Of a stretch of 64,000 bases of DNA, positions 8,646 to 18,400 are shown in pieces. This DNA comes from Arachnia rubra (GTDB lineage Bacteria; Actinomycetota; Actinomycetes; Propionibacteriales; Propionibacteriaceae): assembly GCF_019973735.1 (NCBI RefSeq), contig NZ_AP024463.1, positions 2,418,001 through 2,482,000 of the forward strand. The letters are read 5' to 3'. The first letter of the stretch is position 1. Every line of letters begins with the position of its first letter. The translations under genes were made by a program, and so were the position numbers. The notes beneath the pieces were generated by a model. The model saw only the letters and a program-made list of their open reading frames with translations. It was not told the DNA's origin and made no database searches.

Positions 8646-9335
8646 TCAGGGAGCGGAGACAAACAACAGCTCCGCGACGGCCTCATCCACGGTAACCGCC
8701 TCCTCACCGACGCTGAACCGCAGGTCCAGGCCAACGCGGCGCACCACAAAGTCCATTCCAGGCCTCAGCCCCAGAGCCGCAAGAGCTGAGAGCACCTCTG
8801 CGTCAGCCTGCAGGTTCTCGCTCATCCGCTGCAGGGTGACGGTAACCTCCCCTCGGTTCGGCACCACCTGGGACAGCGGTACGACCCCCTCGCGGAAAGG
8901 CACCTGGTCATAGTCCATGCCCAGATCCTTCAGCCCTGGGATGGGGTTGCCGTAGGGAGAGCGGGTGGGCGATTCGAGGATCCCGAGCAGCCGGCGTTCC
9001 ACATCGTCCGAGATGACATGCTCCCAGCGGCAGGCCTCCTCGTGCACCTTCTCCCACTCAAGGCCGATCACGTCCGTGAGCAGGCGTTCTGCCAGGCGGT
9101 GCTTGCGCATCACGTCGCGTGCCAGACGGGCCCCCTTGGGGGTGAGCTTGATCGTGCGGTCGGCCTTGACCGCCAGGAGACCGTCACGTTCCATCCGAGC
9201 CACCGTCTGCGACACAGTGGGGCCGGACTGGTGCAGGCGCTCGGCTATCCGGGCCCGCAGAGGCGGCACCCCCTCTTCCAGCAACTCGTACACTGTGCGC
9301 AGGTACATCTCCGTGGTGTCGATCAGCTCGCTCAT
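8646..9335 (-). CDS. ideR: iron-dependent repressor of the DtxR/IdeR family
   Basis: A 229-residue metal-activated repressor: winged helix (residues 1-73), dimerisation and metal-binding domain (74-140) and a C-terminal SH3-like domain (about 150-229). Every metal ligand known from DtxR/IdeR is at the same number: M10, C102, E105 and H106 at the primary site and H79, E83 and H98 at the ancillary site. That argues for an iron-responsive IdeR rather than a manganese MntR, which is shorter. AAGGAGG precedes the ATG. A matching 19-bp box lies upstream of the siderophore importer at 29842, a likely target in this window. Confidence 0.92.
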   Translation of the reverse strand: MSELIDTTEMYLRTVYELLEEGVPPLRARIAERLHQSGPTVSQTVARMERDGLLAVKADRTIKLTPKGARLARDVMRKHRLAERLLTDVIGLEWEKVHEEACRWEHVISDDVERRLLGILESPTRSPYGNPIPGLKDLGMDYDQVPFREGVVPLSQVVPNRGEVTVTLQRMSENLQADAEVLSALAALGLRPGMDFVVRRVGLDLRFSVGEEAVTVDEAVAELLFVSAP

Positions 9336-9444
9336 TGCAACAACGCCTCCTTGAACGCAATGCTAGTGATGTTATGCGACACCCGTACTCAGATATGGCT
9401 GTGGGTCCTGAAAATATGCACCAGAGCTATGCGAGGATGCTCTC

Positions 9445-10065
9445 ATGGCGCACAACCCTGATGGCAGGCCACTCATCGGCAGCCTGGTGAGACTCGACCC
9501 GACGCAGGCAAAGGACGAGACCGCACTGGTAGAGGCCCTCGACGATCCGCGTGTCTTCGCTCTGGGGTTCGCGGGGGGAGCCAGCGACCGTGCTGCCGCG
9601 ATCGGGCGCCTGATTGCCGGGGCCGGGGAGAGCCGGAGCATGTATACGATCCGCCTGGCGAGTGACACCGGATTCGGTGCGGCAGGCGAGGTCGTAGGGA
9701 CCACTTCGCTGGGTGACCTCGAACCCACGGCGTGCCGGGCCCACGCGGGCTGGACGGCCTATCGCCCGGATCTGTGGGGCAAGGGTTTGAACGCCGAGGT
9801 GAAGCTCCTGCTGCTGGGGCATGCCTTCGAAGATTGCGGCTTCGAGCGCGTGAAACTCCAGACCGACAGCATCAACGAGCGTTCCCAGAAGGCCATAGCG
9901 CGCCTGGGCGCGGTGCGGGAGGGAGTGTTGCGGCACCATCAGCCGCGTGCCGACGGCTCGTGGCGTGACACGGTGGTCTTCTCGATCCTCTCCACCGAGT
10001 GGCCGGCCGTGCGCACCGGCCTGGAGACACGGCTGCAGGCAACCCTCCGCTCGGTGAACGCCTAA
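9445..10065 (+). CDS. GNAT family N-acetyltransferase, RimJ/RimL-like
   Basis: A 206-residue acetyltransferase of the RimJ/RimL/SpeG group. The acetyl-CoA-binding segment reads YRPDLWGKGLNAEVKLLLL (about 109-127) and the family's downstream motif is ERVKLQTDSINERSQKAIARLGA. The substrate cannot be told from sequence; N-terminal amino groups of proteins or small metabolites are both possible. It starts shortly after a GAGGA site, is divergent from ideR, and its stop overlaps the stop of the convergent nagA by three bases. Confidence 0.82.
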   Translation: MAHNPDGRPLIGSLVRLDPTQAKDETALVEALDDPRVFALGFAGGASDRAAAIGRLIAGAGESRSMYTIRLASDTGFGAAGEVVGTTSLGDLEPTACRAHAGWTAYRPDLWGKGLNAEVKLLLLGHAFEDCGFERVKLQTDSINERSQKAIARLGAVREGVLRHHQPRADGSWRDTVVFSILSTEWPAVRTGLETRLQATLRSVNA

Positions 10066-11180
10066 GCCACCCGCTCGCCCCGCCGCCAGACCTGCCGCAG
10101 TTCACCGGATTCGCCGACAACGCAGATGTCAGCACGTTTGCCGGCCTCCAGGGTGCCGACCTCATCCAGTCCATGCCACCGGGCGGGTGTGGTGGCCGCG
10201 ATCTGGGCGGCCTCGGGGATGCTGAGCCCGACGTGCTGGATGGCGAACTTGAACGCCTCGGCCATGGTGAGGGTGGATCCGGCGATGGCGCCGGGGGTGC
10301 CATCGGCGGTGACGAGCCGGGCGGTGCCATCCTGCACCTCCACCTCGAGCTCACCCAGCAGATAACGCCCGTTCCCCTGCCCCGTGGCGCTCATGGCGTC
10401 GGTCACCAGGCAGATGCGGCCGAGCCCGGCGGCGTCGATGGCCATCTTCGCGATCACAGGCCGGTGGTGGATGCCGTCGCAGATCAGCTCGCACATCACG
10501 CGTTCGTCGGAGAGCAGCACAGGCACGGGACCGGGCTCGCGATGGTGGATGGAGCGCATCGCGGAGAACAAGTGGGTGGCGATGCACGCTCCCCAGCCGA
10601 TGGACTTAGCGGTGACGTGCTCGTCGGCGTCCGAGTGGCCGAAGGCCACCTTGACGCCCGCCTGCGTGAACCGCCGGGTGGCTGCCTCCCCTCCTCTGCG
10701 CTCGACAGCCAGCGTGACCATGCGCAACGCCGGCCCGCCTGCGGCGATGAGTCGTTCGACCGCTCCGGGATCGGGGTCACGCAGCAGGACGGCGTCGTGA
10801 GCACCTTTCCTGGCCTCGGACAGGAAAGGACCCTCCAGGTGGATGCCATCGAGCTCACCCGCCTCGACGAGCCCCCTCAGGACCCGGCACTGGGCTTCCA
10901 GCTTTTCCAGGGGCTCGGTCACAGTGGACGCGAACAGGGTGGTGGTTCCCTGTGAGCGGTGGTATTCGGCAGCACGCAAGTTGGCCTCCGGGTCCGGGTC
11001 GCCGAAACTGACCCCGACTGCCCCGTGGCAGTGGGTGTCGACGAAACCGGGGACTGCCCACAGGCCATCATCAGGTCCCCCGTCTGTGATGGCGGTGATG
11101 CGTCCGCCTGCGATCTCGATGATCGCCTCCTCAACCGTCCCTGACGGTGTCACCGCCCGTCCAACCCGCAGTTTCGCCAT
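10062..11180 (-). CDS. nagA: N-acetylglucosamine-6-phosphate deacetylase
   Basis: A 372-residue amidohydrolase that removes acetate from GlcNAc-6-phosphate, feeding glucosamine-6-phosphate to nagB (22.5 kb). Metal and catalytic motifs are in order: HxH at 50-52 in DTHCHG, HLEGPF, FGHSDA, THLFSAM and the catalytic Asp in VTDAMSATG. The frame runs to 11321, but that would overlap the divergent serC. The ATG at 11180 gives the usual family length and begins at MAKLRVGRA, the first beta-strand of the domain; its ribosome-binding site is weak. No pts genes are adjacent. Confidence 0.92.
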   Translation of the reverse strand: MAKLRVGRAVTPSGTVEEAIIEIAGGRITAITDGGPDDGLWAVPGFVDTHCHGAVGVSFGDPDPEANLRAAEYHRSQGTTTLFASTVTEPLEKLEAQCRVLRGLVEAGELDGIHLEGPFLSEARKGAHDAVLLRDPDPGAVERLIAAGGPALRMVTLAVERRGGEAATRRFTQAGVKVAFGHSDADEHVTAKSIGWGACIATHLFSAMRSIHHREPGPVPVLLSDERVMCELICDGIHHRPVIAKMAIDAAGLGRICLVTDAMSATGQGNGRYLLGELEVEVQDGTARLVTADGTPGAIAGSTLTMAEAFKFAIQHVGLSIPEAAQIAATTPARWHGLDEVGTLEAGKRADICVVGESGELRQVWRRGERVA

Positions 11181-11259
11181 GGGCTCATCCAACCACTGAA
11201 GCCCTCCCACACGGTGAACCGCGCATTCCCAGTTTTCAACAGCATGGAAGAATGCCGGG

Positions 11260-12354
11260 ATGATCGTCATCCCTGAAGACCTCCTGCCCGCTGACGGCCG
11301 TTTCGGCTCAGGCCCGGCCAAAGTGCGCCCAGAGGCCCTCGACTACCTGTCGCTGCGTGGCGATGTGATCGGCACCTCACATCGCCAGGCCCCGGTGAAA
11401 CAGCTCGTTGCCATGGTCCAGGAGGGACTGCGGGAGCTGTACCAGCTGCCGGACGACTATCAGGTGGTGCTCGGCAATGGCGGCTCAACGGTCTTCTGGG
11501 ACGTGGCGGTCTGTTCCCTGATCAAGCAGCAATCTGCGCATGCGGTCTTCGGCGAGTTCACCCGGAAGTTCACGCGCGCCGCCGCAGCAGCCCCCTTCCT
11601 GAACGATCCCAGCATCACGGAGTGCGAGCCGGGGTCGGTCGTCCTGCCCGTCCCGGAGGCTGCGGATGCCGTGGCCTGGGCCCAGAACGAGACCTCCACA
11701 GGCGCCGCTGCCCCGGTGGAACGGATCGGGGACGGCCTGGTGCTGGTCGATGCGACATCGTCGGCGGGTGGCATGGCTGCCGACATCAGGCAGGTGGACG
11801 CCTACTATTTCGCCCCACAGAAGAACCTCTCCTCCGACGGTGGTCTGTGGATCGCCTTCTGTTCGCCAGCCGCGTTGGAACGGGCCGGGCAAATCGCCGC
11901 CTCGGGCCGCTGGATACCGGAGTCACTGAACCTGAGCGTCGCAGCCACGAATTCGGCCAAGCACCAGACACTGAACACCCCAGCGATCGCAACGCTGCTG
12001 CTGTTGGAGGACCAGATCAACTGGCTGCTGGAGCTGGGAGGTATCGGCGCCGCCGAGGCGCGCTGCCGCCAGATGAGCAGTCACGTCTATGCCTGGGCAG
12101 AGGCATCACCCCACGCGACGCCATTCGTCGCCAACCCGGAGCACCGGTCCCCAGTGGTCGCGACCATCGACCTGGTCCCGGAAGTGGATGCCGGCCACCT
12201 CGTGGCGGAGCTGCGGCACAACGGGATCGTGGACATCGACCCCTACCGGGCACTGCAACGCAACCAGCTGCGGATCGGCACCTACGCCTCCGTGGACCAA
12301 GCCGACGTGGAGGCGCTGACCGCCTGCATCGACTATGTCCTGGAAAGGCTCTAG
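11260..12354 (+). CDS. serC: phosphoserine aminotransferase
   Basis: A 364-residue class V aminotransferase catalysing 3-phosphohydroxypyruvate to phosphoserine in serine biosynthesis. The length and motifs match the mycobacterial/actinobacterial SerC group: opening IPEDLLPADGRFGSGPAKVR, SHRQAPVK, and PLP lysine K188 in FAPQKNLSSDGG. It is divergent from nagA across 79 bases, which must hold both promoters. Its stop overlaps the stop of the convergent surface-protein gene by three bases. Confidence 0.93.
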   Translation: MIVIPEDLLPADGRFGSGPAKVRPEALDYLSLRGDVIGTSHRQAPVKQLVAMVQEGLRELYQLPDDYQVVLGNGGSTVFWDVAVCSLIKQQSAHAVFGEFTRKFTRAAAAAPFLNDPSITECEPGSVVLPVPEAADAVAWAQNETSTGAAAPVERIGDGLVLVDATSSAGGMAADIRQVDAYYFAPQKNLSSDGGLWIAFCSPAALERAGQIAASGRWIPESLNLSVAATNSAKHQTLNTPAIATLLLLEDQINWLLELGGIGAAEARCRQMSSHVYAWAEASPHATPFVANPEHRSPVVATIDLVPEVDAGHLVAELRHNGIVDIDPYRALQRNQLRIGTYASVDQADVEALTACIDYVLERL

Positions 12355-13335
12355 TTTTTGCGGAAGAACACTATTGCGCCGAGCACCAGCGCCAGCACAG
12401 CGGCGGCGGCGAGAGCCAGCCGGGTGCCCCCACGCGCTGGCTGGCTGGTCTTTTGCTCAGGGTCCGGGGCGGCGCTTCCCCCCTCCGTGGCGGCTGGGCT
12501 GCTGGCTGCGGTGTCCGGCGCTGAGGCCTCCGGTGAGGCCGACGCCCCCTCACCAGACGGCGAGATGGTGATGGTGCCATCCGATACGGGGACGGCCTCT
12601 TCGCGCAGCTGCGGGCCTGCACCGACCAGGATCTTGTCGTCAGCGAAGGCCGTCAGCGACTCCCCGTCAGGGGCACCTTCGTAGGTGACGGTGGCGCGGG
12701 CCTCCCACGATCTCGCGTCCATGACCTGGACTCCCGTGGCCGTGCGAATGGCCATGGTGACGCCATCGGCGAGGAAAACGGCGTCAGTCACCCCTGCGGG
12801 TGCGTCAGCCGCACGGGTCAGTTTGTTCGTCGCCGACCGCGATGGCTCTGTCTCGGCATAGTAGATGCCCGGCTGGTCGCCACCCGTGATGATGTAAATG
12901 CGGCCTTTGCCGGAGACCAGCAGGGCTTTGGCATCGTGGGAGCCGTCCGGGTAGCTGAAGTCGTAGGCCTGGTATGGCTGGTTTCCCACTGCGGTGGGGA
13001 GCCGGTACACGGTGACCTTCTTGCGGGTCGCGTTTGGGTCACCGATGTCACCTACATAGAGAGCATCCGAGTGCAGGGCCAGGCCCTGTACCGACTCGGT
13101 GCTGGCAGTGAAGCTCACGGTGCCCGCTTTCTCCCCCTTCGAGTCCGTGACCAGGATGTTCGTCCCGTCGGATTCGGAGACGGCAAACAGCCGGGACGAT
13201 TGCCGGTCGAATGCCAGCCCCGTCAAGGCGCCCCCGGAATCAGCGATGGTGACGTCGGCTAAGGCCGGGGTTCCCCCCCCAGGCCAGACACGTGGTCGCC
13301 ACAGCTGCTGCGGCGATACAGTGAATGGATCTCAT
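12351..13335 (-). CDS. membrane-anchored extracellular protein, frameshifted in its signal peptide
   Basis: An exported protein of unknown function. From 13226 to 12351 the frame encodes about 290 residues: a repetitive beta-rich domain (likely propeller-like, with FDRQSSRLFAVSESDG, YVGDIGDPNATRK and similar), a Ser/Ala/Pro-rich linker, and a C-terminal transmembrane helix followed by FFRKN. The only good start is ATG 13335, beginning MRSIHCIAAAAVATTCLAW, a clear signal peptide. It is out of frame with the rest because of an 8-base poly-C tract at 13273-13280. With seven bases the frame is continuous and gives an ALA signal-peptidase site just before DVTIAD. It is either a pseudogene, a sequencing error or phase-variable. 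Confidence 0.72.
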
Positions 13336-13379
13336 GGTGTCGGCCAGCATACTGGTCATCACCGGGTAGGCTGTGGTTC

Positions 13380-13970
13380 ATGCGAGCGATGAGGCTCTTT
13401 GGCATCCGTATCGATGATGTCCGGGACATCTTCGGCGCCCCACCCGAGGTGGCGGCGGCGCTGAGCACGGTGTTCGCGGACCATTATCCGACCCCTGCCA
13501 TGAAGCGCCGCTGGGGGTTGTTCCGCCGCAACCCGGATCTGGAGGTTGACCCGTCACATCCGCTGAAGCAGGACGCGGAGATCCTTCTGACTGGGGGTTT
13601 TGTACCCCAGGAGCGCCTTGAGCAGTGCTGGGAGGTGTTCCTGGTGTGGCTGGAACACCTGGCAGGCCCCACAGCACAGATCGACTACCGCCGCCTAGAT
13701 TCGGTGGAATTCGACCTGGCACGCCGTGGCCTGCCCTCGACGCTGTCAGTGAACCACCTCGGACAGCGCCCGCTCGGCATCCCGTTGATGCCACTGCCCG
13801 GCATGAAAGCGGGCTACGGTCACCATGCCCATGCCGTCGCCACACGCGAGGCTTTGGAGGAGATCGATCCGGAGACCCTGGACGAGGCCACGAGGGCCAT
13901 CGTGGCCCCACTCCTCAGCTTCCTCCGCGAGCTCTCCGAACCTCAGGACGTTGTGGTCGTGGACTCGTGA
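13380..13970 (+). CDS. hypothetical protein, 196 residues
   Basis: No family is recognised with confidence. The product is soluble and acidic, with no signal peptide or membrane segment. It begins MRAMRLFGIRIDDVRDIFGA, has a conserved-looking YRRLDSVEFDLARRG stretch in the middle and ends in a helical EALEEIDPETLDEATRAIVAPLLSF region. A second in-frame ATG lies at 13389. GC-rich third positions match the neighbouring genes, so it is probably expressed. It is divergent from the frameshifted surface protein and is followed in frame by a remnant of a peptidoglycan-binding protein. Confidence 0.7.
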   Translation: MRAMRLFGIRIDDVRDIFGAPPEVAAALSTVFADHYPTPAMKRRWGLFRRNPDLEVDPSHPLKQDAEILLTGGFVPQERLEQCWEVFLVWLEHLAGPTAQIDYRRLDSVEFDLARRGLPSTLSVNHLGQRPLGIPLMPLPGMKAGYGHHAHAVATREALEEIDPETLDEATRAIVAPLLSFLRELSEPQDVVVVDS

Positions 13971-14021
13971 TCCTCGGCGCAGACCTTCTCGGCCACATCT
14001 CAGCCGGCCCAAGCCGACGAA

Positions 14022-14288
14022 ATGAGCACCCAGGACATCCAGATGACCCTGGCGTTCTTCGCAATCATGACGTACGAGGACGTCGACGGGGTCTACGGCG
14101 AGCAGACCATCCAAGCCGTGAAGAACTTCCAGGTAGCAGCACAAGTACCGACCATCGGCTACGGGTACGCCAACAGGCCCACCGTGGGCGTGGGACTGTC
14201 TTTGTGGGAGCTAGAAATACGAGCTGTCTTCCTATGGTTTGATAGCTACAACACTAAAGGCAGATCGACGAATGGGGTTTGGGGCTGA
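14022..14288 (+). pseudogene. remnant of a peptidoglycan-binding-domain protein
   Basis: The 88-residue frame contains one recognisable peptidoglycan-binding (PG_binding_1-type) repeat: DIQMTLAFF followed by VDGVYGEQTIQAVKNFQ. No ribosome-binding site precedes the ATG. The frame is open upstream for 17 codons after the stop of the previous gene, with an Ala-rich QPAQADE stretch that looks like the end of a signal peptide with no beginning. The sequence after the repeat (residues 45-88) is not like the family and becomes AT-richer. I read it as a truncated fragment of a cell-wall or lysin protein, though a small expressed protein cannot be excluded. Confidence 0.55.
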
Positions 14289-14317
14289 CGAACACGTCAG
14301 CCCCAAACCCCATTTTT
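14272..14317 (+). terminator. strong rho-independent terminator
   Basis: A perfect 19-bp inverted repeat starting ATGGGGTTTG with a 4-base loop, followed by TTTTCTC. It overlaps the end of the peptidoglycan-binding remnant, which supports that the fragment once ended a transcript here. Confidence 0.88.
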
Positions 14318-14755
14318 CTCAGAGATAAACACCGAAATCAGCAAAACCGATCCTGACTATTCACTTGATCGCGCCGCGACAAACACATCGCGCGAAATGC
14401 CAGTATCGACGAAGGCTACCAGCCCACCAGAGCCTAGTACCTTGTTCCGAGAAAATCCTAGAGAATCTAATATATTCCTAGATCACTCCAGCCATGCAGG
14501 AAAGTGCCTCGGCTATCTCAATCCTCCTGATGATGAATTTTGTGGTATTAACTGGCTTGACCAGCCAACACCCAGGGGTGGAACCCCGGTGTCATCGCTC
14601 GCTATCGCCAGAATCATTGAAGCTTATTCATGAGGCGGCCAACAAACAGCGAAACTTCTTGTCAGAGCAGGTTGGTTGCGGCTGTGAATAAACCTCATTG
14701 CACCAGCGACAATTATTCGCAACACCAAAATCAGCCACCCTAAACCACCTGACTA
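14318..14755. other. AT-richer stretch without an assignable gene
   Basis: Base composition is clearly lower in GC than the flanking genes. One frame (about 14397-14633 on the plus strand, ending SSLAIARIIEAYS) is open but has no ribosome-binding site and no recognised family. It may be a decayed or foreign fragment. Confidence 0.4.
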
Positions 14756-15058
14756 TCACTTCTTCTCGGAGCCGGGATTCTCTTCCTGATATTTTATGGT
14801 GCTGCGCTCAGCAGCGAGCATTACTACGGCAAAGAACAATGCTGACACCAACGCGGCATGACTCCAGTAGACTCCTGTATACAGCAGAACAAAGAATAGC
14901 ACCAGTGCAGCAGAATAGAGTGGAATGGAGATGGCCAGATACTTGCGCTTGGGAATTTTGTACCACAAGGGCCTGGTTTCCCCAGGGCGAGGCGTATAAG
15001 AACCCGTCAACCCGAGCCAGCACCCTAACCGAACCACTGTTCCATTATTTTTCTCCAT
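14756..15058 (-). CDS. small two-helix membrane protein
   Basis: A 100-residue protein with no recognised family. It starts with a good GGAAGGA site 7 bases before the ATG. Residues 41-62 (LAISIPLYSAALVLFFVLLY) and about 66-84 (SHAALVSALFFAVVMLAA) are two hydrophobic helices, followed by a charged tail. The N-terminal 40 residues are basic and probably cytoplasmic. It sits in an AT-richer patch with no partner gene, so transfer is possible. It could be a small inner-membrane accessory or immunity-type protein; that is speculation. Confidence 0.6.
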   Translation of the reverse strand: MEKNNGTVVRLGCWLGLTGSYTPRPGETRPLWYKIPKRKYLAISIPLYSAALVLFFVLLYTGVYWSHAALVSALFFAVVMLAAERSTIKYQEENPGSEKK

Positions 15059-15448
15059 TTAGGTTCCTTCCAAAGTTCTTCTGCGTCTCTCTCGGAGACC
15101 CTGGCTTGGGATAGCACCTCTCGCAGCGCCTATACGCTGCCCTGACTCCATCGCCCATCCACACGAGACACCACTTCGGCGGCTCTTTTATTCTGGCCAT
15201 GGAAACACTCAACAACCGTTTTCAGCAGAAGTTCTCATCGCCAGACTCTAGACATTTTCCCGGAAGAAATCCAGGAAATATGCTGGATAATTCATTATGG
15301 CCTGTCAGACCGGCGTTTCCCTAGCACAGTCCAGCATGGCCCCGCCGAGGAAGGGCCATAGGTCAGCGCACACCACACTGTGACTGACCTGCCGTCAGGG
15401 TGATCAGCCTGCCCAGCACACAATATGATCCGGAGACCGAGGAGTCGC
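15059..15448. other. intergenic region downstream of pyc
   Basis: About 390 bases with no supportable gene. It should contain the promoter of the small membrane protein and the end of the pyc transcript. Two weak inverted repeats are visible: ATGGCCC/GGGCCAT at 15336-15359 and AGGTCAG/CTGACCT at 15360-15390. Neither has a T run on the minus strand. Confidence 0.5.
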
Positions 15449-18400
15449 CTACTCGATCACGGTCACCAGGTCGCCGCCGTCTAGCTGCGTGGTACCACCC
15501 AGGACCACGCGCTTGACCACGCCCGTGATGGGGGCGTTGATGGCGGCCTCCATTTTCATGGCTTCGATGGTGGCCACTTGATCGCCGGCTGCGACCTCGT
15601 CTCCCTCCGCGACGGTCACCGTCACCGCTCCCGCGAAGGGGGCGGCGACGTGCCCGCGGTTGCCGGGATCGGCTCTCTCCGCGGAGACCACCTCCGACTC
15701 CAGGGACTCGTCGCGTACCCGTATCCGCCGCAACTGCCCGTTGAGGAGCGTCATGACGGTGCGCATCGCCCACTTGTCGGGAGCGCCGATGGCCTCCAGG
15801 CCGAGCAGCAGAGTGACGCCCTTCTCCAGCGGGACGTGGTACTCGTGACCGGGTTCCATCCCGTATAGGTAGGGCACGGTCGGCAGCACGGAGACGTCGC
15901 CGAACTCGTCGCGCCCCTGCTGGAAGTCGCGGGTCGGGCCGGGGAACAGCAGCCGATTGAGGGTCTGCTGCCGCTCCACGCCGGGCTTCTCCAGCAAGGC
16001 GAGGTCCTCAGCTGCCACCTCGGTGATGCGGGGCGGCTTGCGGCGCCCCTCCAGAGCCCGGGTGCGGAACGGTTCCGGCCAGCCGCCCGCTGGCTCGCCC
16101 AGCTCACCGTTGAGGAAACCAATCACCGAGTCGGGGATGTCGAAGCCGCGCGGGTCGGCCGCGAACTCCTCCGGATCAGCACCGACAGCAACCAGGTGCA
16201 GCGCCAGGTCGCCGACCACCTTCGAGGACGGCGTCACCTTCGTTGGACGCCCCAGGATTTTGTCGGCGGCAGCGTACATCGCCTCGATGGCCTCGAACTT
16301 GTCTCCCAGCCCGAGCGCGATGGCCTGCTGCCGCAGGTTGGACAGCTGACCGCCGGGGATCTCGTGGCTGTAGACGCGCCCCGTGGGGGCGGGCAGCCCC
16401 GACTCGAATGGCTGGTAGAGCCTGCGGACCGCCTCCCAGTACGGTTCCAGGTCCAGCACCGCCTGCGGGTCAATGTCCGGAGCCCGACCAGTGCCGTCAA
16501 GGGCCATCAGCAGTGCCGACATGGGCGGCTGCGACGTGGTGGAGGACATTGCCGAGTTCGCGGCATCCACCGCATCCACCCCGGCATCGATCGCCGCCAT
16601 CAGGGTGGCGAGCTGCCCGCCTGTGGTGTCGTGGGTGTGGAGGTGCACCGGAAGGTCGAAACGTTCCCGGAGGGCTGTCACCAGGCGGGTTGCTGCGGCC
16701 GGCCGCAGCAACCCTGCCATGTCCTTGATGGCCAAGATGTGGGCGCCGGCGGCGACGATCCGCTCCGCGAGCCGCAGATAGTGGTCGAGGGTGTAGGTCC
16801 TCTCGGCAGGATCCAGCAGGTTCGCGGTATAGCAGAGCGCGACCTCCGCCACCGCCGCGGTCTCGTTGACGACGGCATCGATGGCGGGACGCATCTGCTC
16901 CACGTCGTTCAGGGCATCGAAGATGCGGAAGATGTCCACCCCGGTCTCGGCCGCCTCCGAGACGAAAGCCCGGGTCACCTCCGTCGGGTAGGGGGTGTAG
17001 CCGACGGTGTTGCGGCCGCGCAGCAGCATCTGCAGATTCTGGTTCGGCATCGCGGCCCGGAGCTTCGCGAGCCGCTCCCATGGGTCCTCGCCGAGGAACC
17101 GCAGCGCGACATCGTAGGTGGCGCCACCCCAGCACTCGACGGAAAACAGGCCGGGCAGCAGCCGCGCCTGCCAAGGGGCCACCGCCACCAGGTCCCGGGT
17201 GCGCACGCGCGTCGCCAACAGCGACTGGTGGGCGTCGCGGAATGTGGTGTCGGTCACTCCCACCGCCTGCTGCTCGCGCAGGGACCTGGCGAACCCGGCC
17301 GGGCCGAGAGCGAGCAACCGTTGCCGGGCACCGTCTGGGATCTCGCCTGCCGGCAGCCTCGCGGGCAGTTTTGCGGCAGGTTCCAGGGTGGTGGGGGCAG
17401 GGCCGTTCGGCTGGTTGACGGTGACGCCGGCGAGGAACCGTGCCAGCTTGGTACCCCGGTCGGCCGGGACGCGGCCCGTCAGCAGGTGGGGTCGCTCGTC
17501 GATGAACGACGTGGTGACCACGCCCTGCTCAAAGTCTGGGTCCTCCAGGACGGCTCGCAGGAATGAGATATTCGTCGCGATGCCACGGACACGGAACTCT
17601 GCCAAGGCACGCTTGGCCCTGACCACCGCGTCGTGGAGGTTGCGGCCGCGTGCGGTGAGCTTGACCAGCAGCGAGTCGAAGTGGGGGCTGATCTCAACAC
17701 CGGTCCCGGTGGTGCCACCGTCCAGGCGGATACCCGCGCCGGAGGCGGAGCGGTAGGCCTGGATCACCCCGGTGTCGGGGCGGAACGAGTTGGCCGGGTC
17801 CTCCGTCGTGATGCGGCACTGCAGGGCGGCGCCGCGGATGTGCAGCTCGTCCTGCCGGATCCCGATCTCCTCCAGGGTCTCCCCAGCGGCGATCCTCAGC
17901 TGCGCCTGCACCAGGTCGACGTCGGTGATCTCCTCGGTGACGGTGTGCTCCACCTGGATGCGCGGGTTCATCTCGATGAAGACGTGACTTCCTGCCCGCG
18001 GACCCGATGTCTCAACGAGGAACTCGACGGTGCCGGCGCAGGTGTAGTTGATGGCCTTGGCGAACTTCACGACGTCCGTGGTCAGCGCGGCCCGCAGCTC
18101 GTCGCTGATGTGTGGCGCCGGCGCGATCTCCACCACCTTCTGGTGACGGCGCTGGATGGAACAGTCGCGCTCGAACAGGTGCACCACGTTGCCCTCGTGG
18201 TCGGCGAGGATCTGCACCTCGATGTGACGGGGTGCAGCGACCGCTTGTTCCACGAAGACCGTCGGATCGCCGAAGGCACCCTGCGCCTCTCGCATGGCGG
18301 CACCCAGCTCGTCGGAGAACCGGGCCGGGTCGTCGACGCGTCGCATGCCGCGGCCGCCACCGCCCGCGACCGCTTTGATGAACACCGGGAAGCCGATCTC

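Noticed and set aside
14397..14633. A 78-codon plus-strand frame in the AT-rich patch
   Set aside because: There is no ribosome-binding site, the frame stays open upstream of the ATG, and no family is recognisable; it is described only as part of the gap.
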